Origin: Bedellia somnulentella
Taxonomy: Eukaryota > Arthropoda > Insecta > Lepidoptera > Bedelliidae
NCBI GenBank assembly: GCA_963576735.1
Contig: OY755181.1
Span: 372,001 to 436,000 of the forward strand
DNA: 64,000 bases
Direction of reading: 5' to 3'
Shown here: positions 10,386-21,101 of the stretch, piece after piece
Position numbering within the stretch: position 1 is the first letter of the stretch
How the letters are laid out: every line of letters begins with the position of its first letter
The notes under the pieces: model-generated
What the model was told of the DNA's origin: nothing
Seen by the model: the letters and a program-made list of their open reading frames with translations, nothing else
Databases searched by the model: none
Made by a program: the position numbers and the translations under genes

Positions 10386-10996
10386 GTTTATAATAAATTA
10401 GGTGTATCGTGTGTATAGATCTAAATGATTCTTTGACAAACGGTTGTCTTAGTGTCATTGTCATATTTCACGTCGGTACAGAGAAAGTATGTTTATCTTG
10501 TTTTAGCGCTTGCTTTGAGATGTGCTATCTTGCCTACATTTCAAATGTATCTCTTGGTCTGTTGTTTGCATATATTTCTAGTGGTGTGCGTATATCTGCC
10601 GCAATCGGTGCCACTCGAAAGCGCCGGTTTCCTCGTAAATAACCTATCTAATGTTTTATAGTACATCTATGACTACAATATTCAAGTAAATGAAGTAAGA
10701 GATTTTTTTAGCTGAGCTGCGTCTACGCATCACCAACACTCCCGCCTTTCCATCGCATTTCACTCACACATATAAACTGTGTTGGAATCAGTAGTACTAT
10801 TTTCTTTGTAGAATTTTGAAATGATTTTAAGAAAAACTAGATTTTTTTTTCTCAACCAATACCGACTCTATACGTGATACTTAATCATATTATTCAGAGC
10901 TAACTGTGGCCAGCCACCTTGTATACAGCTAACACACTGATCATTTTGTGATATTGACCCTTCGAGATTTATTTCATTAAATAATAGTTGACTTAC
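10386..10996. other. Intron sequence next to DIP exon 2, nothing recognised
   Basis: Two overlapping open frames (10409-10661) are hydrophobic and cysteine-rich but lack a recognised domain. Confidence 0.5.
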
Positions 10997-11094
10997 CCTG
11001 TAAGAACTGAGGTCATTGACGACGCACGTGAAGACAGCTTCACGACCCAAAGACACGGTAAGGTTGTTCAAACTGTCTTCGAAGCGCGGGATGT
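10997..11094 (-). CDS. DIP/lachesin-like Ig protein, exon 2 (first half of first Ig domain)
   Basis: Encodes IPRFEDSLNNLTVSLGRE, then AVFTCVVNDLSSYR. This is the N-terminal half of a V-type Ig domain; TCVV carries the first disulfide cysteine, pairing with the YMC cysteine of exon 3. Acceptor TTGTTATAG ends just before 11094; the exon begins with two bases completing a codon. Donor GTAAGT starts at 10996. It ends in phase 0 after Arg, joining exactly to VAWLRVD in exon 3; together they make the family's continuous SYR-VAWLRVDTQ strand. The exon is 98 bp. It lies between the two inverted LINE-D copies (8440-9487 and 11411-15172). Confidence 0.88.
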
Positions 11095-11410
11095 CTATAA
11101 CAAACAAAACGTTATCATTTATAAATTTCAATAACAATTTTTATTTTTTTTAATTTAAATTGGCTTATACTTAAGTATTGAAAGATTATATATTTTTAAC
11201 CGACTTTGAAAAAGGGGGCGTTCTTAATTCGACCTTATCTTTCTTTTGCTCGAGATAAATAGTTAAGAGTAGAGGTAGAGAGGCACCAAACGGATAGCTT
11301 CTGGGAATTGAATTAAGATATTTTCTTTTGTGTATATTTATACATGGAGTATTGGCTTACACGAACGCGAAACCATTTCTTACCGCAGTTGTCGTGAAAA
11401 TCGATCATCA
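11095..11410. other. Intron sequence upstream of DIP exon 2
   Basis: AT-rich, with the pyrimidine-rich acceptor of exon 2 at 11095-11110. Contains GAAAAAGGGGGCG near 11207, which I do not assign. Confidence 0.5.
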
Positions 11411-11458
11411 AACAACATCCCTTATTAACAACATCCCTTATTAACAACATCCCTTATT
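11411..11458 (+). repeat. Three tandem copies of a 16-bp unit at the LINE-D 5' end
   Basis: AACAACATCCCTTATT occurs three times in a row, the last directly before the ATG of the ORF1 fragment. It may mark the 5' junction of the insertion. Confidence 0.8.
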
Positions 11459-11947
11459 ATGCCCGGAGCAAGTTACTCACAAATAATAAATTCTGTTTTA
11501 AAAGCACAATATGACTCCAACACTACTTTAGTTATTTTAATTGGTTCAAGTAACATGGTTAAACCAAGTGACTTGAAGAAATCATTTGACAAGTTGGTTA
11601 ATTTAAATGTCAGAAAAATAATTATAAGTGACTTCCTATATTCCAAGCATCTTAGCTATAAGGTTAATACTAGGATTTATAAATTAAATATTTTACTATA
11701 TAATTTGACCTTGGGATATAGGCAAAAAATTGTTAATTTTAATATAAATAACTATATTAAGAAACCATTTTTGACTAAAAGTACCTTGAAAGTACCTGAA
11801 CATTCTAAAAAACGTCTAGCTATGTTACTAGCTAGTAATATTATTTACAACAATGTTATTAATTTGAATAACATAACTATTTCAACTGACTTGGATGCAG
11901 TTATTAGTACATGTACTAATGTATCTGCAAATTTAGCTTTAAACTAG
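11459..11947 (+). CDS. LINE-D ORF1 fragment, SGNH/esterase-like C-terminal part
   Basis: 162 codons. It begins MPGASYSQI, followed by a hydrophobic strand LVILIGSSNM, then KIIISDFLYS and a repeated N-x-x-I/L-x-x-L pattern. This resembles the middle and end of the SGNH-hydrolase (esterase) domain in ORF1 proteins of CR1-type LINEs (PGA..., then an IxxGTND-like strand, then an NxxI...N helix). The expected N-terminal GDS nucleophile block is absent and the equivalent of GTND reads GSSN, so hydrolase activity is unlikely in this copy. The stop TAG at 11945-11947 directly follows the frameshift motif. The start is simply the first ATG; the natural protein probably began upstream. Confidence 0.55.
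   Translation: MPGASYSQIINSVLKAQYDSNTTLVILIGSSNMVKPSDLKKSFDKLVNLNVRKIIISDFLYSKHLSYKVNTRIYKLNILLYNLTLGYRQKIVNFNINNYIKKPFLTKSTLKVPEHSKKRLAMLLASNIIYNNVINLNNITISTDLDAVISTCTNVSANLALN
11938..11944 (+). promoter_or_regulatory. Candidate minus-one ribosomal frameshift site UUUAAAC
   Basis: The ORF1 codons GCT TTA AAC TAG form T TTA AAC, an X XXY YYZ slippery heptamer in the correct zero-frame register, with the ORF1 stop as the next codon. A minus-one slip continues CTA GGT AGT AAG into ORF2 with no stop. ORF2 has no ATG before its endonuclease motifs, so frameshifting would explain its expression. Confidence 0.6.
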
Positions 11948-14793
11948 GTAGTAAGACAAAGGAAAAGGCATACATTTCTCTTGTTCATCAGAACATACAG
12001 AGCCTTTCCTGCAAACTATTGGAATTAGAGTTATTCATTAATAAGTACAATGCCAAAATACTTTGTTTAACAGAACACTGGTTAAAAGCCGAACAAATGA
12101 AGTTTAGTTTAAAGAATTACACAGTGGGCAGTTGTTTTAACAGAGAGTCCATAATGTGTGGGGGTAGTATGATACTATTATATGTAGACATTAAATTTAA
12201 AGAAAGAAAAGACATCTGTAGACTCTCTGTTGAACAACATGTAGAAATCTCATGCATTGAATTGAACAAGTACATAATTTTGTGTGTATATCGCCCACCC
12301 AAAGGTAACTATGACATCTTTGAAGCAGTGATGGAAGATGCTTTGGGGATGGCTTCCCGCAGCTCCAGAGAGGTTGTAGTTTGTGGGGATTTCAATGTTG
12401 ACTTGTTGGGTGAGGGTCTAGTAAAGGAGAGAATATTATCATTTTTTCAATCATTTAATCTTCTAAATGTATTTAATGAGCCAACCCGAATTACCTCGAC
12501 CTCTGCAACATGTTTAGATAATATTTATTGCAATTGTGATTACTCCGGTCACTTCCTTTTTGATTGCATTACCTCAGACCACAAGGGTCAATTTATAAAT
12601 TTAGAATTTACCATTGAAAAGAAAAAGTCAATAGTATGTAGACAGATAACTGAAAAAAAACTTAGCTTATTTGAAAATAATATTAGGTCTAGCATCAGCC
12701 CCCCAATGAGGAGCAGTGAATCATTAGAGAATTGTCTTTCTTTCATCAATGAGCTAAAAACAGAATTTAACAAAATCTTTAAAACTAAGGTAATACTGTG
12801 TAATACAAAATGCTCTTTTGCTGAATGGGCCACCACTGGAATTAGAATAAGTAGAGATCACCTATATAACATTTATAGAGAAAAGTCCTATAACTTCAAC
12901 CAAGATTTTATTATTTATGTCAGAAATTATTCAAAAATTTTCAAAAAAGTTTGTGGTGAAGCTAAATCTAGATGCATAAAACATAAAATTAAGAATTCTT
13001 CTAACAAGAGTAAGACTGTCTGGAAAATAATTAACAGTGAAACTGGAAAACTAAAGTCCCCACATGATCTCAATTTATTATTAGATAATGAACTGATACA
13101 GTCAAGATCACAAATTGCTGACATTTTTGAAAATCATTTTATTAATACCCCCACTCAGACAACAGAGAAATTAAATTCATGTTCCCAAAAAGCTCTTGAG
13201 TTGTTGGAACGAAATGTTACCAAAACAACAGCACAGTTTTCTTTCATGTATGTTGACAGTAATGATATAATTAAAAATTTTAAAACTATTAGTCTTAAAA
13301 AAACCGAAGACATAACCGGAATGTCAGTTTTCGTCATAAACAGAATAATAAATATAATCGCTCCACATTTAACGATACTTTTTAATAAATGTATAGATAT
13401 AGGAGAATTTCCAGACTGCATGAAGTTAAGTAGGCTCATCCCACTCCATAAATCAGGAGATAGTCAGGACTTTACCAATTATAGGCCTATTTCTATTTTA
13501 CCAGTTCTCAGTAAAGTTTTTGAGAAAATCATGTCCAACCAAATGCTTTCTTATTTCAACAAACATAATATATTCCATGACGAGCAATATGGTTTCACCA
13601 AAGGTAGGTCTACTGTAGATGCAGGAGTGTCACTAATGAAACATATTTTTAATTCATGGGAAAACTCCCGGGATGCGTTAGGTATATTCTGTGACCTCAC
13701 AAAAGCTTTTGATTGTGTAAAAAAAGAGATAGCGTTGATTAAACTTAAATATTACGGTTTTGACGAGCAAGCACTGAAATTGATGGCATCATATCTTAAT
13801 AAAAGAACTTTAAAGGTTGATATTAATGGAACCACGTCGGAAGGATCGGAAATAGAAATGGGCGTTCCTCAAGGTTCTATACTTGGCCCATTACTGTTTC
13901 TGATTTACATTAATGATTTGCCATTTATGGTACAAAAGTATTCTGAGATAGTTATGTTTGCAGATGACACATCTTTAATATTTAATGTAGCGAGATCCTC
14001 TACATCTCTTGACGACGTAAATAAAGCTATCTCACTGGTATTGCATTGGTTTACTGTAAATAACCTGGTTCTAAATGCCAAAAAAACTAAATGTATTAAA
14101 TTTACTTTACCGAATGTTAGGCAAGTTGAAAACAATATTGTTATTGATAGTGAAAAAGTAGAATTAGTGAAAGAGACAAAATTCCTAGGGATAATAATCG
14201 ATTCTAAGTTGCAATGGGGACCCCATATACTAACACTTTCTAAAAGGCTGAGCTCAGCAGCGTATGCCGTGCGTAAGATTAGAGAAATAGCAGACGTAGA
14301 AACAGCTCGCATTGTGTATTTCAGTTATTTTCATAGTATTATGTCGTACGGTATTTTATTATGGGGTAAAGCGGCTGATGTTCATAAAGTTTTCGTCTTA
14401 CAAAAGCGAGCTATCCGATCTATTTACATGTTGAGGTCGAGGTATTCGTTGCGCGAAAAATTTAAAGATATTGGCATTTTAACTGTCCCTTGCCAATACA
14501 TATTTGAGAATTTAATGTATGCTAAAAAGAATATATGTCAATTTAGTAAAGTTAGTGATAGGCATACTGTTAACACTCGAAATAAGGACAAACTTAACGT
14601 ACCGAAGTGGAGACTTAATAAAGTAAGTAACTCCTTTATGGGACTATCCCTCCAAATGTTCAACAAACTTCATTCTGACATGTTGGAATTGCCTGTGGCA
14701 TCTTTTAAAAAGGCAATTAAAGCAATGCTTTTAAAGAAATCTTACTACAGTGTTCAAGATTTTTTAAACGACAAGGACCCAACGCGCACATGA
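11944..14793 (+). CDS. LINE-D ORF2: endonuclease plus reverse transcriptase
   Basis: About 949 codons, open from the slip site. The N-terminal apurinic-like endonuclease has HQNIQSLS, the catalytic Glu in LTEHWL, GDFNVD near codon 145 and SDHKG near 210. After a linker, the reverse transcriptase has NYRPISILPVLSKVFEKI, QYGFTKGRS, catalytic Asp in CDLTKAFD, GVPQGSILGPLLF and FADDTSLIF (two catalytic Asp), then a C-terminal region. All expected catalytic residues are present and there is no internal stop. The enzyme nicks the target and primes cDNA on it. No ATG precedes the endonuclease: the first in-frame ATG is after LTEHWL. It ends DKDPTRT. Confidence 0.92.
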   Translation, partial: LGSKTKEKAYISLVHQNIQSLSCKLLELELFINKYNAKILCLTEHWLKAEQMKFSLKNYTVGSCFNRESIMCGGSMILLYVDIKFKERKDICRLSVEQHVEISCIELNKYIILCVYRPPKGNYDIFEAVMEDALGMASRSSREVVVCGDFNVDLLGEGLVKERILSFFQSFNLLNVFNEPTRITSTSATCLDNIYCNCDYSGHFLFDCITSDHKGQFINLEFTIEKKKSIVCRQITEKKLSLFENNIRSSISPPMRSSESLENCLSFINELKTEFNKIFKTKVILCNTKCSFAEWATTGIRISRDHLYNIYREKSYNFNQDFIIYVRNYSKIFKKVCGEAKSRCIKHKIKNSSNKSKTVWKIINSETGKLKSPHDLNLLLDNELIQSRSQIADIFENHFINTPTQTTEKLNSCSQKALELLERNVTKTTAQFSFMYVDSNDIIKNFKTISLKKTEDITGMSVFVINRIINIIAPHLTILFNKCIDIGEFPDCMKLSRLIPLHKSGDSQDFTNYRPISILPVLSKVFEKIMSNQMLSYFNKHNIFHDEQYGFTKGRSTVDAGVSLMKHIFNSWENSRDALGIFCDLTKAFDCVKKEIALIKLKYYGFDEQALKLMASYLNKRTLKVDINGTTSEGSEIEMGVPQGSILGPLLFLIYINDLPFMVQKYSEIVMFADDTSLIFNVARSSTSLDDVNKAISLVLHWFTVNNLVLNAKKTKCIKFTLPNVRQVENNIVIDSEKVELVKETKFLGIIIDSKLQWGPHILTLSKRLSSAAYAVRKIREIADVETARIVYFSYFHSIMSYGILLWGKAADVHKVFVLQKRAIRSIYMLRSRYSLREKFKDIGILTVPCQYIFENLMYAKKNICQFSKVSDRHTVNTRNKDKLNVPKWRLNKVSNSFMGLSLQMFNKLHSDMLELPVASFKKAIKAMLLKKSYYSVQDFLNDKDPTRT

Positions 14794-15172
14794 CCGTGTC
14801 CGTAAAGCTATAAATCTTCCCTCGTTATTCCCAGGAATAATTGTCTGGTGAGGATTTTACTTCTCACGTTATGTGATTGGTTTTTTGTGATGGACAATTT
14901 ATTTTTATTATGTCAAACAAGCGTTTGGTTTTGTCGCATAGAAAATCTTTTATAAAGTAAAAACATGTTAATAAACTGAAATTGTACAATCCATGTTTTG
15001 AAAAAATGAAAAAATGTGAATGTAAAGAGTTTCTTTGTTGCTTCTTCTCTTTACGAACACCTTCCGAAGCAACGGACTAATGATAAATTTAAAAACATTT
15101 GACGTTCAAAAAATGTTAGTTTTTAACTTAATTTTAAAGAATAAACTTTTTGACTTTTTTTTTTTTTGACTT

Positions 15173-15403
15173 TTAATATTTTCACCACTTCAAAACAGGC
15201 TTAGGATTTTTAATTCCCAAGCTCTGGCGGCCTCTGTTTGGGTTTATAGCTATCACGTCAATCAATAAACTAACCAAAATAAAAAGTTATTAAACATTTG
15301 CTCAACAATAGTGCCTTTGCTATTACTTCCAGGACCTAACTTGCAATATCTCGGAAATGGATCTATAGCCAATTATTTAAAAATTTAAAACATTTAAAAA
15401 CAA
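15173..15403. other. Intron sequence, nothing recognised
   Basis: AT-rich; no feature. Confidence 0.5.
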
Positions 15404-15555
15404 GGCGATAGGCCTGCCCCCTATCACGTGAGTACACTGTCAATGCAAAACGTGGGTACTCTGAATACCAGGTGACAGTCATTTGATGTTCAGAAGTATT
15501 AGTACCTCTGCCAACCTTTACGGGGATATTCGGCGTTAACGTTTATGTTATGTTA
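15404..15555 (+). repeat. SINE-A, head-truncated
   Basis: Body GGCGATAGGCCTGCCCCCTA through to the TTATG tail; the tRNA head is missing. Confidence 0.8.
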
Positions 15556-15739
15556 TAGAACATAACCGTCTATTGGTTTCCGGGTAAAAATATATTGTAT
15601 ATTTGTACAAAGGCCCTTTTTCTCTTTGAAGCGGCTGAATGGATTTGAATTTTATTTAGATCTGAAACTTGCAAACTATATTTTAACAAAGGATTAATTC
15701 TGGTGAACATGGTTTTGGTTGTTTGAAAGTAAATTAGGT

Positions 15740-15905
15740 AGCCAGAGCTTGAACATGGAAATTCGTTAGAAATTTTTGGAAGTTGAGTGGGGAAGAAATG
15801 GTAAAATAAAGAATGGTTAGCGATGTTCCCCCATCACATTGCCCAATAATAACTGAAAAGGGTCCGATACCCTAAGCATTTTACAATATCCACGAAAAGA
15901 AATAG
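15740..15905 (-). repeat. R1 repeat, diverged and tail-less
   Basis: From GTAGCCAGAGCTT to GAAATAGGTAAGTG; the CATA tail is absent. Confidence 0.6.
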
Positions 15906-15984
15906 GTAAGTGAGAACCTTAGCCATCAATAATAGTAATCAATAACAAGTTGCGGTAAAACCCATCATAGAATCTACATGAAGA

Positions 15985-16145
15985 CCATTCCAACATACAC
16001 ACTAGACTCACGCTATTAATTCCCATTGGGGTAGGCAGAGATAGCCACTTTGTACGATCCTGGTAAACCCTTCTAGCTTTGTTTTCCTCCATTAATCTTT
16101 TCATTCGTGTTCTTTTATTCTTCATACTTCAGACAACTGCCTTTT
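15985..16145 (-). pseudogene. LINE remnant R3, C-terminal fragment
   Basis: The minus frame reads MKNKRTRMKRLMEENKARRV and then VYQDRTKW, homologous to 3400-3685 but with the cysteines of RACM and VCQD lost. The tail region CCTACCCCAATGGGAATTAA is retained. Confidence 0.6.
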
Positions 16146-16342
16146 TAATAGCAAATTCAAGACCATCTATTCCAAATAAGTAAGTAATAGAATAAAGATA
16201 AGAATAAAGATAGATAAATTGTTTGTTTGGATTGACACAATGACATGAATGATGTTTCTGTTTTATTGACATCCCGACATAAATAAGTCAGTATTTGATA
16301 TAAAGTCGTTGTTCTTTTATAACCTAATGCGTTTAGAAATTT

Positions 16343-16578
16343 ACATACATACATATACTCACGGCTATGAATCCCTTGAAGCGGTAACCAGAGCTAGGAA
16401 ATCAGAAATTCCTCAGCCACTTTTGGAAGTTACGTGGGGAAAAGATGGTGAAATGAAGGTTTTTGGTGATAGGTCTCTAACCGCATCGCCCAAAAATTCC
16501 TTAAAAGCCCCAATACCGTTAGTCGCCTCTTACGTACACCTACCGGAAGAAATGGGGTCGTGTTATTTTAAGCCGAGA
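16343..16578 (-). repeat. R1 repeat, full length
   Basis: CATA tail at 16343, head ending CTAAGCCGAGACTACACGGC. Confidence 0.85.
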
Positions 16579-16756
16579 CTACACGGCAAACGGTTTAGAA
16601 ATTTCAGATCCGTTTTTACTGTCTCTTTAAAACACATAAGTAAAAGTATTAGTAATAATTAAAGCAAAAATGTAAATCTTTCGTTCACAATTTCTTTTTA
16701 CATTAAAATATAAAAGTTCAGAGCAACCTAATCAAAATCAATAACTAAACAAACAT

Positions 16757-17123
16757 AACATAACATAAACGTTCACGCCGTTTATCCCCGAAGGGGTTGG
16801 CAGAGGTACCAATACTCCTGAACTCACATGGCAAGCGCCATCTAGTTTCCAGAGAAGGTACCCACGTTTTGCTTAGACAGTGTACTCACGTGATAGGGGG
16901 CAGGCCTATCGCCGTTTTGTACGAATACACTGTCACATGACTAAGTACAACTCAGCCATGTGGGTTTCCTCACGATGTTTTCCCTCACCGTTAGCAACCA
17001 TGATAAATTAACCACACATATGACTTTAGAAAAGACAAATTGGTGTAGGCCCGTCCCAGGATTGGAACTCACGCCCTTCTGTTTTTCGGGCGGGTGTTCT
17101 ACCCACTGGACTATCATGTCGCT
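16757..17123 (-). mobile_element. SINE-A, full length with 15-bp target duplication
   Basis: Flanked by TAACTAAACAAACAT (16742-16756 and 17124-17138). On the minus strand the head carries an A-box-like GATAGTCCAGTGGGTAG and a B-box-like GAGTTCCAATCC, followed by the body and a TTATG tail. Length 367 bp. The head differs from that at 18904, so two subfamilies exist. Confidence 0.9.
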
Positions 17124-17138
17124 TAACTAAACAAACAT

Positions 17139-17947
17139 TACTAAAAACCAACAAAAGTAGTTTATTAAAACCCAAACTCATTCGAATTCTGTAAATTCAA
17201 GACGCATAGCTATATTTCATTTATAAAGGCATTTTTAAAATTATCTTTATCTAAAACCAAACTCGAACAACATTAGTTACTGCCTAGAGTTATAAAAATT
17301 GGAACAAAAGTTCATTAGAAATTAATTAACCCAAAAAGATTAAACGGCTTCATGTATTTTGTTTTCAAGAAAATTAGTTAAATTGTTGCCTTAAACAAAT
17401 TACCTTCAGTTCCTTATTCAATGGTTGCTCTACTTTCCAAGTATTTGTTCTTGAGGCGTTAATTAAAAATAAAAATTTATGTTTTGTTTGAGATTTTTAT
17501 TAACAATGCTTTTGATATAATAAAAATATTCTTTAGTTTAAAATTGTGTAATTTATGAACTTAATTCATCTTTGTTTTGTCGCTAATCAAACAGTTTTTG
17601 TTTTATATTTCCTGGCGGTTAAATGATTTGCTTTGAAGTCTTTTTATTAACTAAAATACGTAAAAATAAATTAAATATAAAAGCAATTTTTACTTGGGCA
17701 AAATGAAAATAAACAAATTCTAATATTTTTGAACAAACAGTGAATGTTAGCTGAACATTTTAAATACTTAATTTTAGCTCGATCTGTGAACCTTTTATGC
17801 AAATAAGCTAACCTATGAATATTTTATGATTCAGTCGTTTTGCATAAAATCAAAATACTACTAAGCAAACTTTTATCATAAGATATTTTAGACATACGTC
17901 ATGCCAAATTAATCAAGCTGGCGATATAAAATTCACTCATTGATATA
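17139..17947. other. AT-rich intron sequence, nothing recognised
   Basis: No open frame or repeat recognised. Confidence 0.6.
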
Positions 17948-18163
17948 GAACATTCACATACCCACGGCTATAAATCCCTAAACGGGGGTAGCCAGAAATT
18001 TGGAATGAGCATTTCCTCAGCCACTTTTGGAAGTTGAGAGAAAGAAGACTCTTCAACCGCATCGCCGAAAAATCACTTAAAAATCCCCAATATCCTTAGT
18101 CGCCTGTTACGATCACCCACAGGTAGAAATGGAGTAGAGCTATTCAAAGCCACTACACAGCCA
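17948..18163 (-). repeat. R1 repeat, internally deleted
   Basis: About 25 bp missing around the GATGGTAAAATAAAGG segment. Confidence 0.75.
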
Positions 18164-18893
18164 ATAATATAGAAGCACTCAAATACCCCGAATCTCAAAC
18201 AAAATAATCTTAATCTGTTCTTTTAAACTTCAACTCATCATTCGAATAATTGACGTTTATTTTAAAATACAAAAGTTTCTATAAATATCTCTTGAAATAA
18301 ATATGCGTACTTATTAGTTAACTTAAGTATGTAAAAATAAGCACAAGGCACTATTAGCAATGAACAAATAGATAGAACATTTCTTCTCAACCCGCAAATA
18401 ATCGTTTATTTCCAATCGCATGTTTATAGATAGGAAGAAATAAAGTTGTTGTAACCGGTAATTTGCGCCCTACATTTGGGTGCCCTGTTCAATATATTAC
18501 GTAGAGATGTTTTCCCACGTTCCGCACTTATTGTGGCTCGGTGTTTGCGCGGCCCGATATTCGCTGAATACCCCTCTGGGTGCGATCCGTGATGTTTGCG
18601 AAGACCAGTAATGAACGCCGCTCACACTGCGTCGCGATAAATCCAGTTACTGCTTGATTTTTTAAGACACGGATATAAACAACTTTATTGCATTGGAAAT
18701 AGAACCGCGGGAATCGAAAAGTATTGTCTTTGAAAAATAGTCTAAAAAATCTGTAGTAATAAGAAGATTGAGAGAAATAAAGTGCGTTATAAGATTGTTT
18801 GAGATGGCTACTAAACTATAGTGGCCATCAATAGCCACATGCCACCCGGTGCCAAACGAAAGGACAGATACATAGATGATATTCATCTATCTG
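18164..18893. other. Unique sequence with a GC-richer island at about 18450-18655
   Basis: No gene. The island contains GTTTGCGCGGCCCGATATTC and several CpGs in otherwise AT-rich DNA. It has no long open frame; it could be a regulatory element in DIP intron 1 or an unrecognised repeat. Confidence 0.35.
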
Positions 18894-18903
18894 TATTTTA
18901 AAT

Positions 18904-19270
18904 AACATAACATAACATAAACGTTCACGCCGAATATCCCCGAAGGGGTTGGCAGAGGTACTAATACTTCTGAACATCACGTGACTTTGTCACCTGGTGT
19001 TCAGAGTACCCACGTTTTGCATGGACAGTGTACTCACGTGATAGGGGGCAGGCCTATCGCCGTTTTGTACGAATACACTGTCACATGACTAAGTACAACT
19101 CAGCCATGTGGGTTTCCTCACGATGTTTTCCCTCACCGTTAACAACCATGATAAATTAACCACACATATGTCTTTAGAAAAGACAAATTGGTGTAGGCCC
19201 GACCCAGGATTTGAACACTAGTCGTTTGCACGATAACCGAGTGTTCTACCCACTGGGCTATCACGGTTGC
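18904..19270 (-). mobile_element. SINE-A, full length with 10-bp target duplication
   Basis: Flanked by TATTTTAAAT (18894-18903, 19271-19280). The minus-strand head has TAGCCCAGTGGGT (A box) and GTGTTCAAATCC (B box), the subfamily also found at 23424 and 42169. Confidence 0.9.
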
Positions 19271-19280
19271 TATTTTAAAT

Positions 19281-19714
19281 GTACCTACAATATTTATAAG
19301 TAGCCTATTGGAATTTATTCGACCATGTTTATTATGCTCAATGTATTAAAATATAATTGATAAAATCGTATATTGTTGAGTCATGAAATTATACTTGCAA
19401 TTAAATAACTTAAACAGAATGAAATTCAAAATCTAACAGTCTTCATGCAGCTATAAAAAGGCTGAGTTGAAATACTAGGTTTTTAAAAACCTAATAAGTT
19501 TGCGTCTGTGGTTCACGAACCAATTTCTAGACAGTATAACTACAGTAGGCAGTATGCTCGAGGAGGCAAATTGAAAGCTGCTTTACAACCCTACTAGTTA
19601 AAGAAAGTTACTGCAATTAGTATGTCATGAAGTTTTCCATTAACCAGATTGAAACACGCGTAAAAGTTGAAGAGTTTTTAGTCCATTTCAGGATTCAAAC
19701 TAATACATTTATAT
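19281..19714. other. Intron sequence, nothing recognised
   Basis: AT-rich; no supported feature. Confidence 0.5.
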
Positions 19715-19855
19715 ATGACGATAGGCCCTATCACGTGAGTACACTGTCCAAGCAAAACATTGATACTCTGAACATCAGTTGGCAATGTCACGTGATGTTT
19801 AGAAGTATTAATACTTCTGTCAACCCTTTCGGGGATATACGGCGTGAAACTTTGA
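19715..19855 (+). repeat. SINE-A fragment
   Basis: Diverged body from CGATAGGCCCTATCACGTGA to CGGCGTGAAAC; no head or TTATG tail. Confidence 0.7.
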
Positions 19856-19869
19856 GTTTATTTATATAC

Positions 19870-20002
19870 TAAAGGGTAAAAATCTCAAAACGAAGTTGCC
19901 AGAGAATTATAATGAGTAATACCTCAACCACTTTTGAAAGTTGCCTAAGGAAAAGTTTTTTTATATAGACGATGTTTGGTAATGGGTGTCCAGCCGCATA
20001 GC
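19870..20002 (-). repeat. R1 fragment, strongly diverged
   Basis: Traces such as CCTCAACCACTTTTGAAAG and the GGTAATGGGTGTCCAGCCGC core. Confidence 0.5.
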
Positions 20003-20166
20003 CTAACAAACATACTCACGCCATTAATTCCCATTGGGGTAGGCAGAGACTATCGATCGCCACTTCGTACGATCCTGGCAAACCTCTCTAGCTTCGTTTA
20101 CATCCATCAATCTTTTCATACATGCTCTTTTATTTTTCATACTTCGGACGCCAGCCTTTTTGCCTA
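20003..20166 (-). pseudogene. LINE remnant R3, C-terminal fragment with 3' end
   Basis: Complement of the 3400-3685 type: encodes the ASVLRS...RACMKRLMDV...ARWRS stretch and keeps the GGCGTGAGTATG terminal motif shared with R1. The TATG array itself is reduced to one or two units. Confidence 0.6.
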
Positions 20167-20572
20167 ACAATCACTTAAAAAGACCCAAAAGACACTGAAC
20201 AGCTACCTTACCTTACTTATTCGACGAACGAATGACGACGAATGTTGTTCAAAATGTAAAATACAAAAATATCAAGCAAAACATCTTATTCAACAAGTTT
20301 TTATTATCTCGAGCAGGATACGGTCCGCAGACCTACGTCATAATTTCGACAGCTTTATCACCTCGCAAACTTTTCAAGTATTTTAAAGTAGCGAGATATT
20401 CTTGTAACAAAGTTCATAAGACAGATGACGATTTATTATGCTTAAAGGGCTTTTTGCTGATAATTTTCACCTTTCTTTTTAAAGTAATTTGTTAAAGTCC
20501 GAAAAATATGTTTTATGAAAAGTACTGAATGTTTGGCAAATTTGGACTTTATAAATTCACATCACTTATTTG
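20167..20572. other. Intron sequence, nothing recognised
   Basis: An 87-codon open frame at 20232-20495 shows no motif. Confidence 0.45.
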
Positions 20573-20780
20573 CCGTGTAGTGTCGACTTAGGGTGTCACT
20601 ACCCCGTTCTTTTCATGGGTTTCCTAAGAGGCGACTAAGAGTGAGGGGTTTGAAGTAGTTTTTGGGTGATGCGGGTGGAGCCCCATAATTAACGATACTT
20701 TATTTCTACCATCTTGCCCCATATCATCTTCCAAATGTGGCTGAGGAGTTTCTATCTCTAAAGGTCTGGTTACCCTTTTT
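20573..20780 (+). repeat. R1 repeat, diverged
   Basis: Head GCCGTGTAGTGTCGACTTAG and core GATGCGGGTGGAG; the tail is decayed. Confidence 0.75.
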
Positions 20781-21101
20781 TATTAATTCTATAAGAATAA
20801 TGACGCCTTCAGAAAAAAAAAAAATACTTGAAAATATAAAATGTAAAGTGAGCAAACAAGAGTGTAGTGTTACCGCACGTAATGAAACATGCAACACGGC
20901 GGGGCGGAGAAAATAATCAATTAAAACCTGCAAGTATTGCTTTGTCGACTGATTACCAGCCCCGCACGGCACGGTTCACAGACATTGAGTACTAACGTAT
21001 TGTAGACGGTTGCTGGGTTAATGTACTTTCAACACATTTGTTTATAAAATTATGATTATTGCACTCTATTTAGGAATTCTAAATAGATTATTACCAAACT
21101 A
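20781..21101. other. Intron sequence, nothing recognised
   Basis: No supported feature. Confidence 0.5.

Larger units (their letters stand above)
11411..15172 (+). mobile_element. LINE-D, CR1/Jockey-superfamily non-LTR retrotransposon
   Basis: It holds a truncated ORF1, an intact ORF2 with endonuclease and reverse transcriptase, a 3' UTR (14794 onward) with AATAAA near 15142, and a T/A-rich end. ORF1 lacks its expected N-terminal part, so this copy is 5'-truncated, but ORF2 has no stop, suggesting a fairly recent insertion. A Daphne- or L2-like clade is possible; a clade cannot be fixed by eye. Confidence 0.85.

Noticed and set aside
10409..10661. Hydrophobic cysteine-rich host exon
   Set aside because: Two overlapping frames read through the same bases, with no splice signals or family motif.
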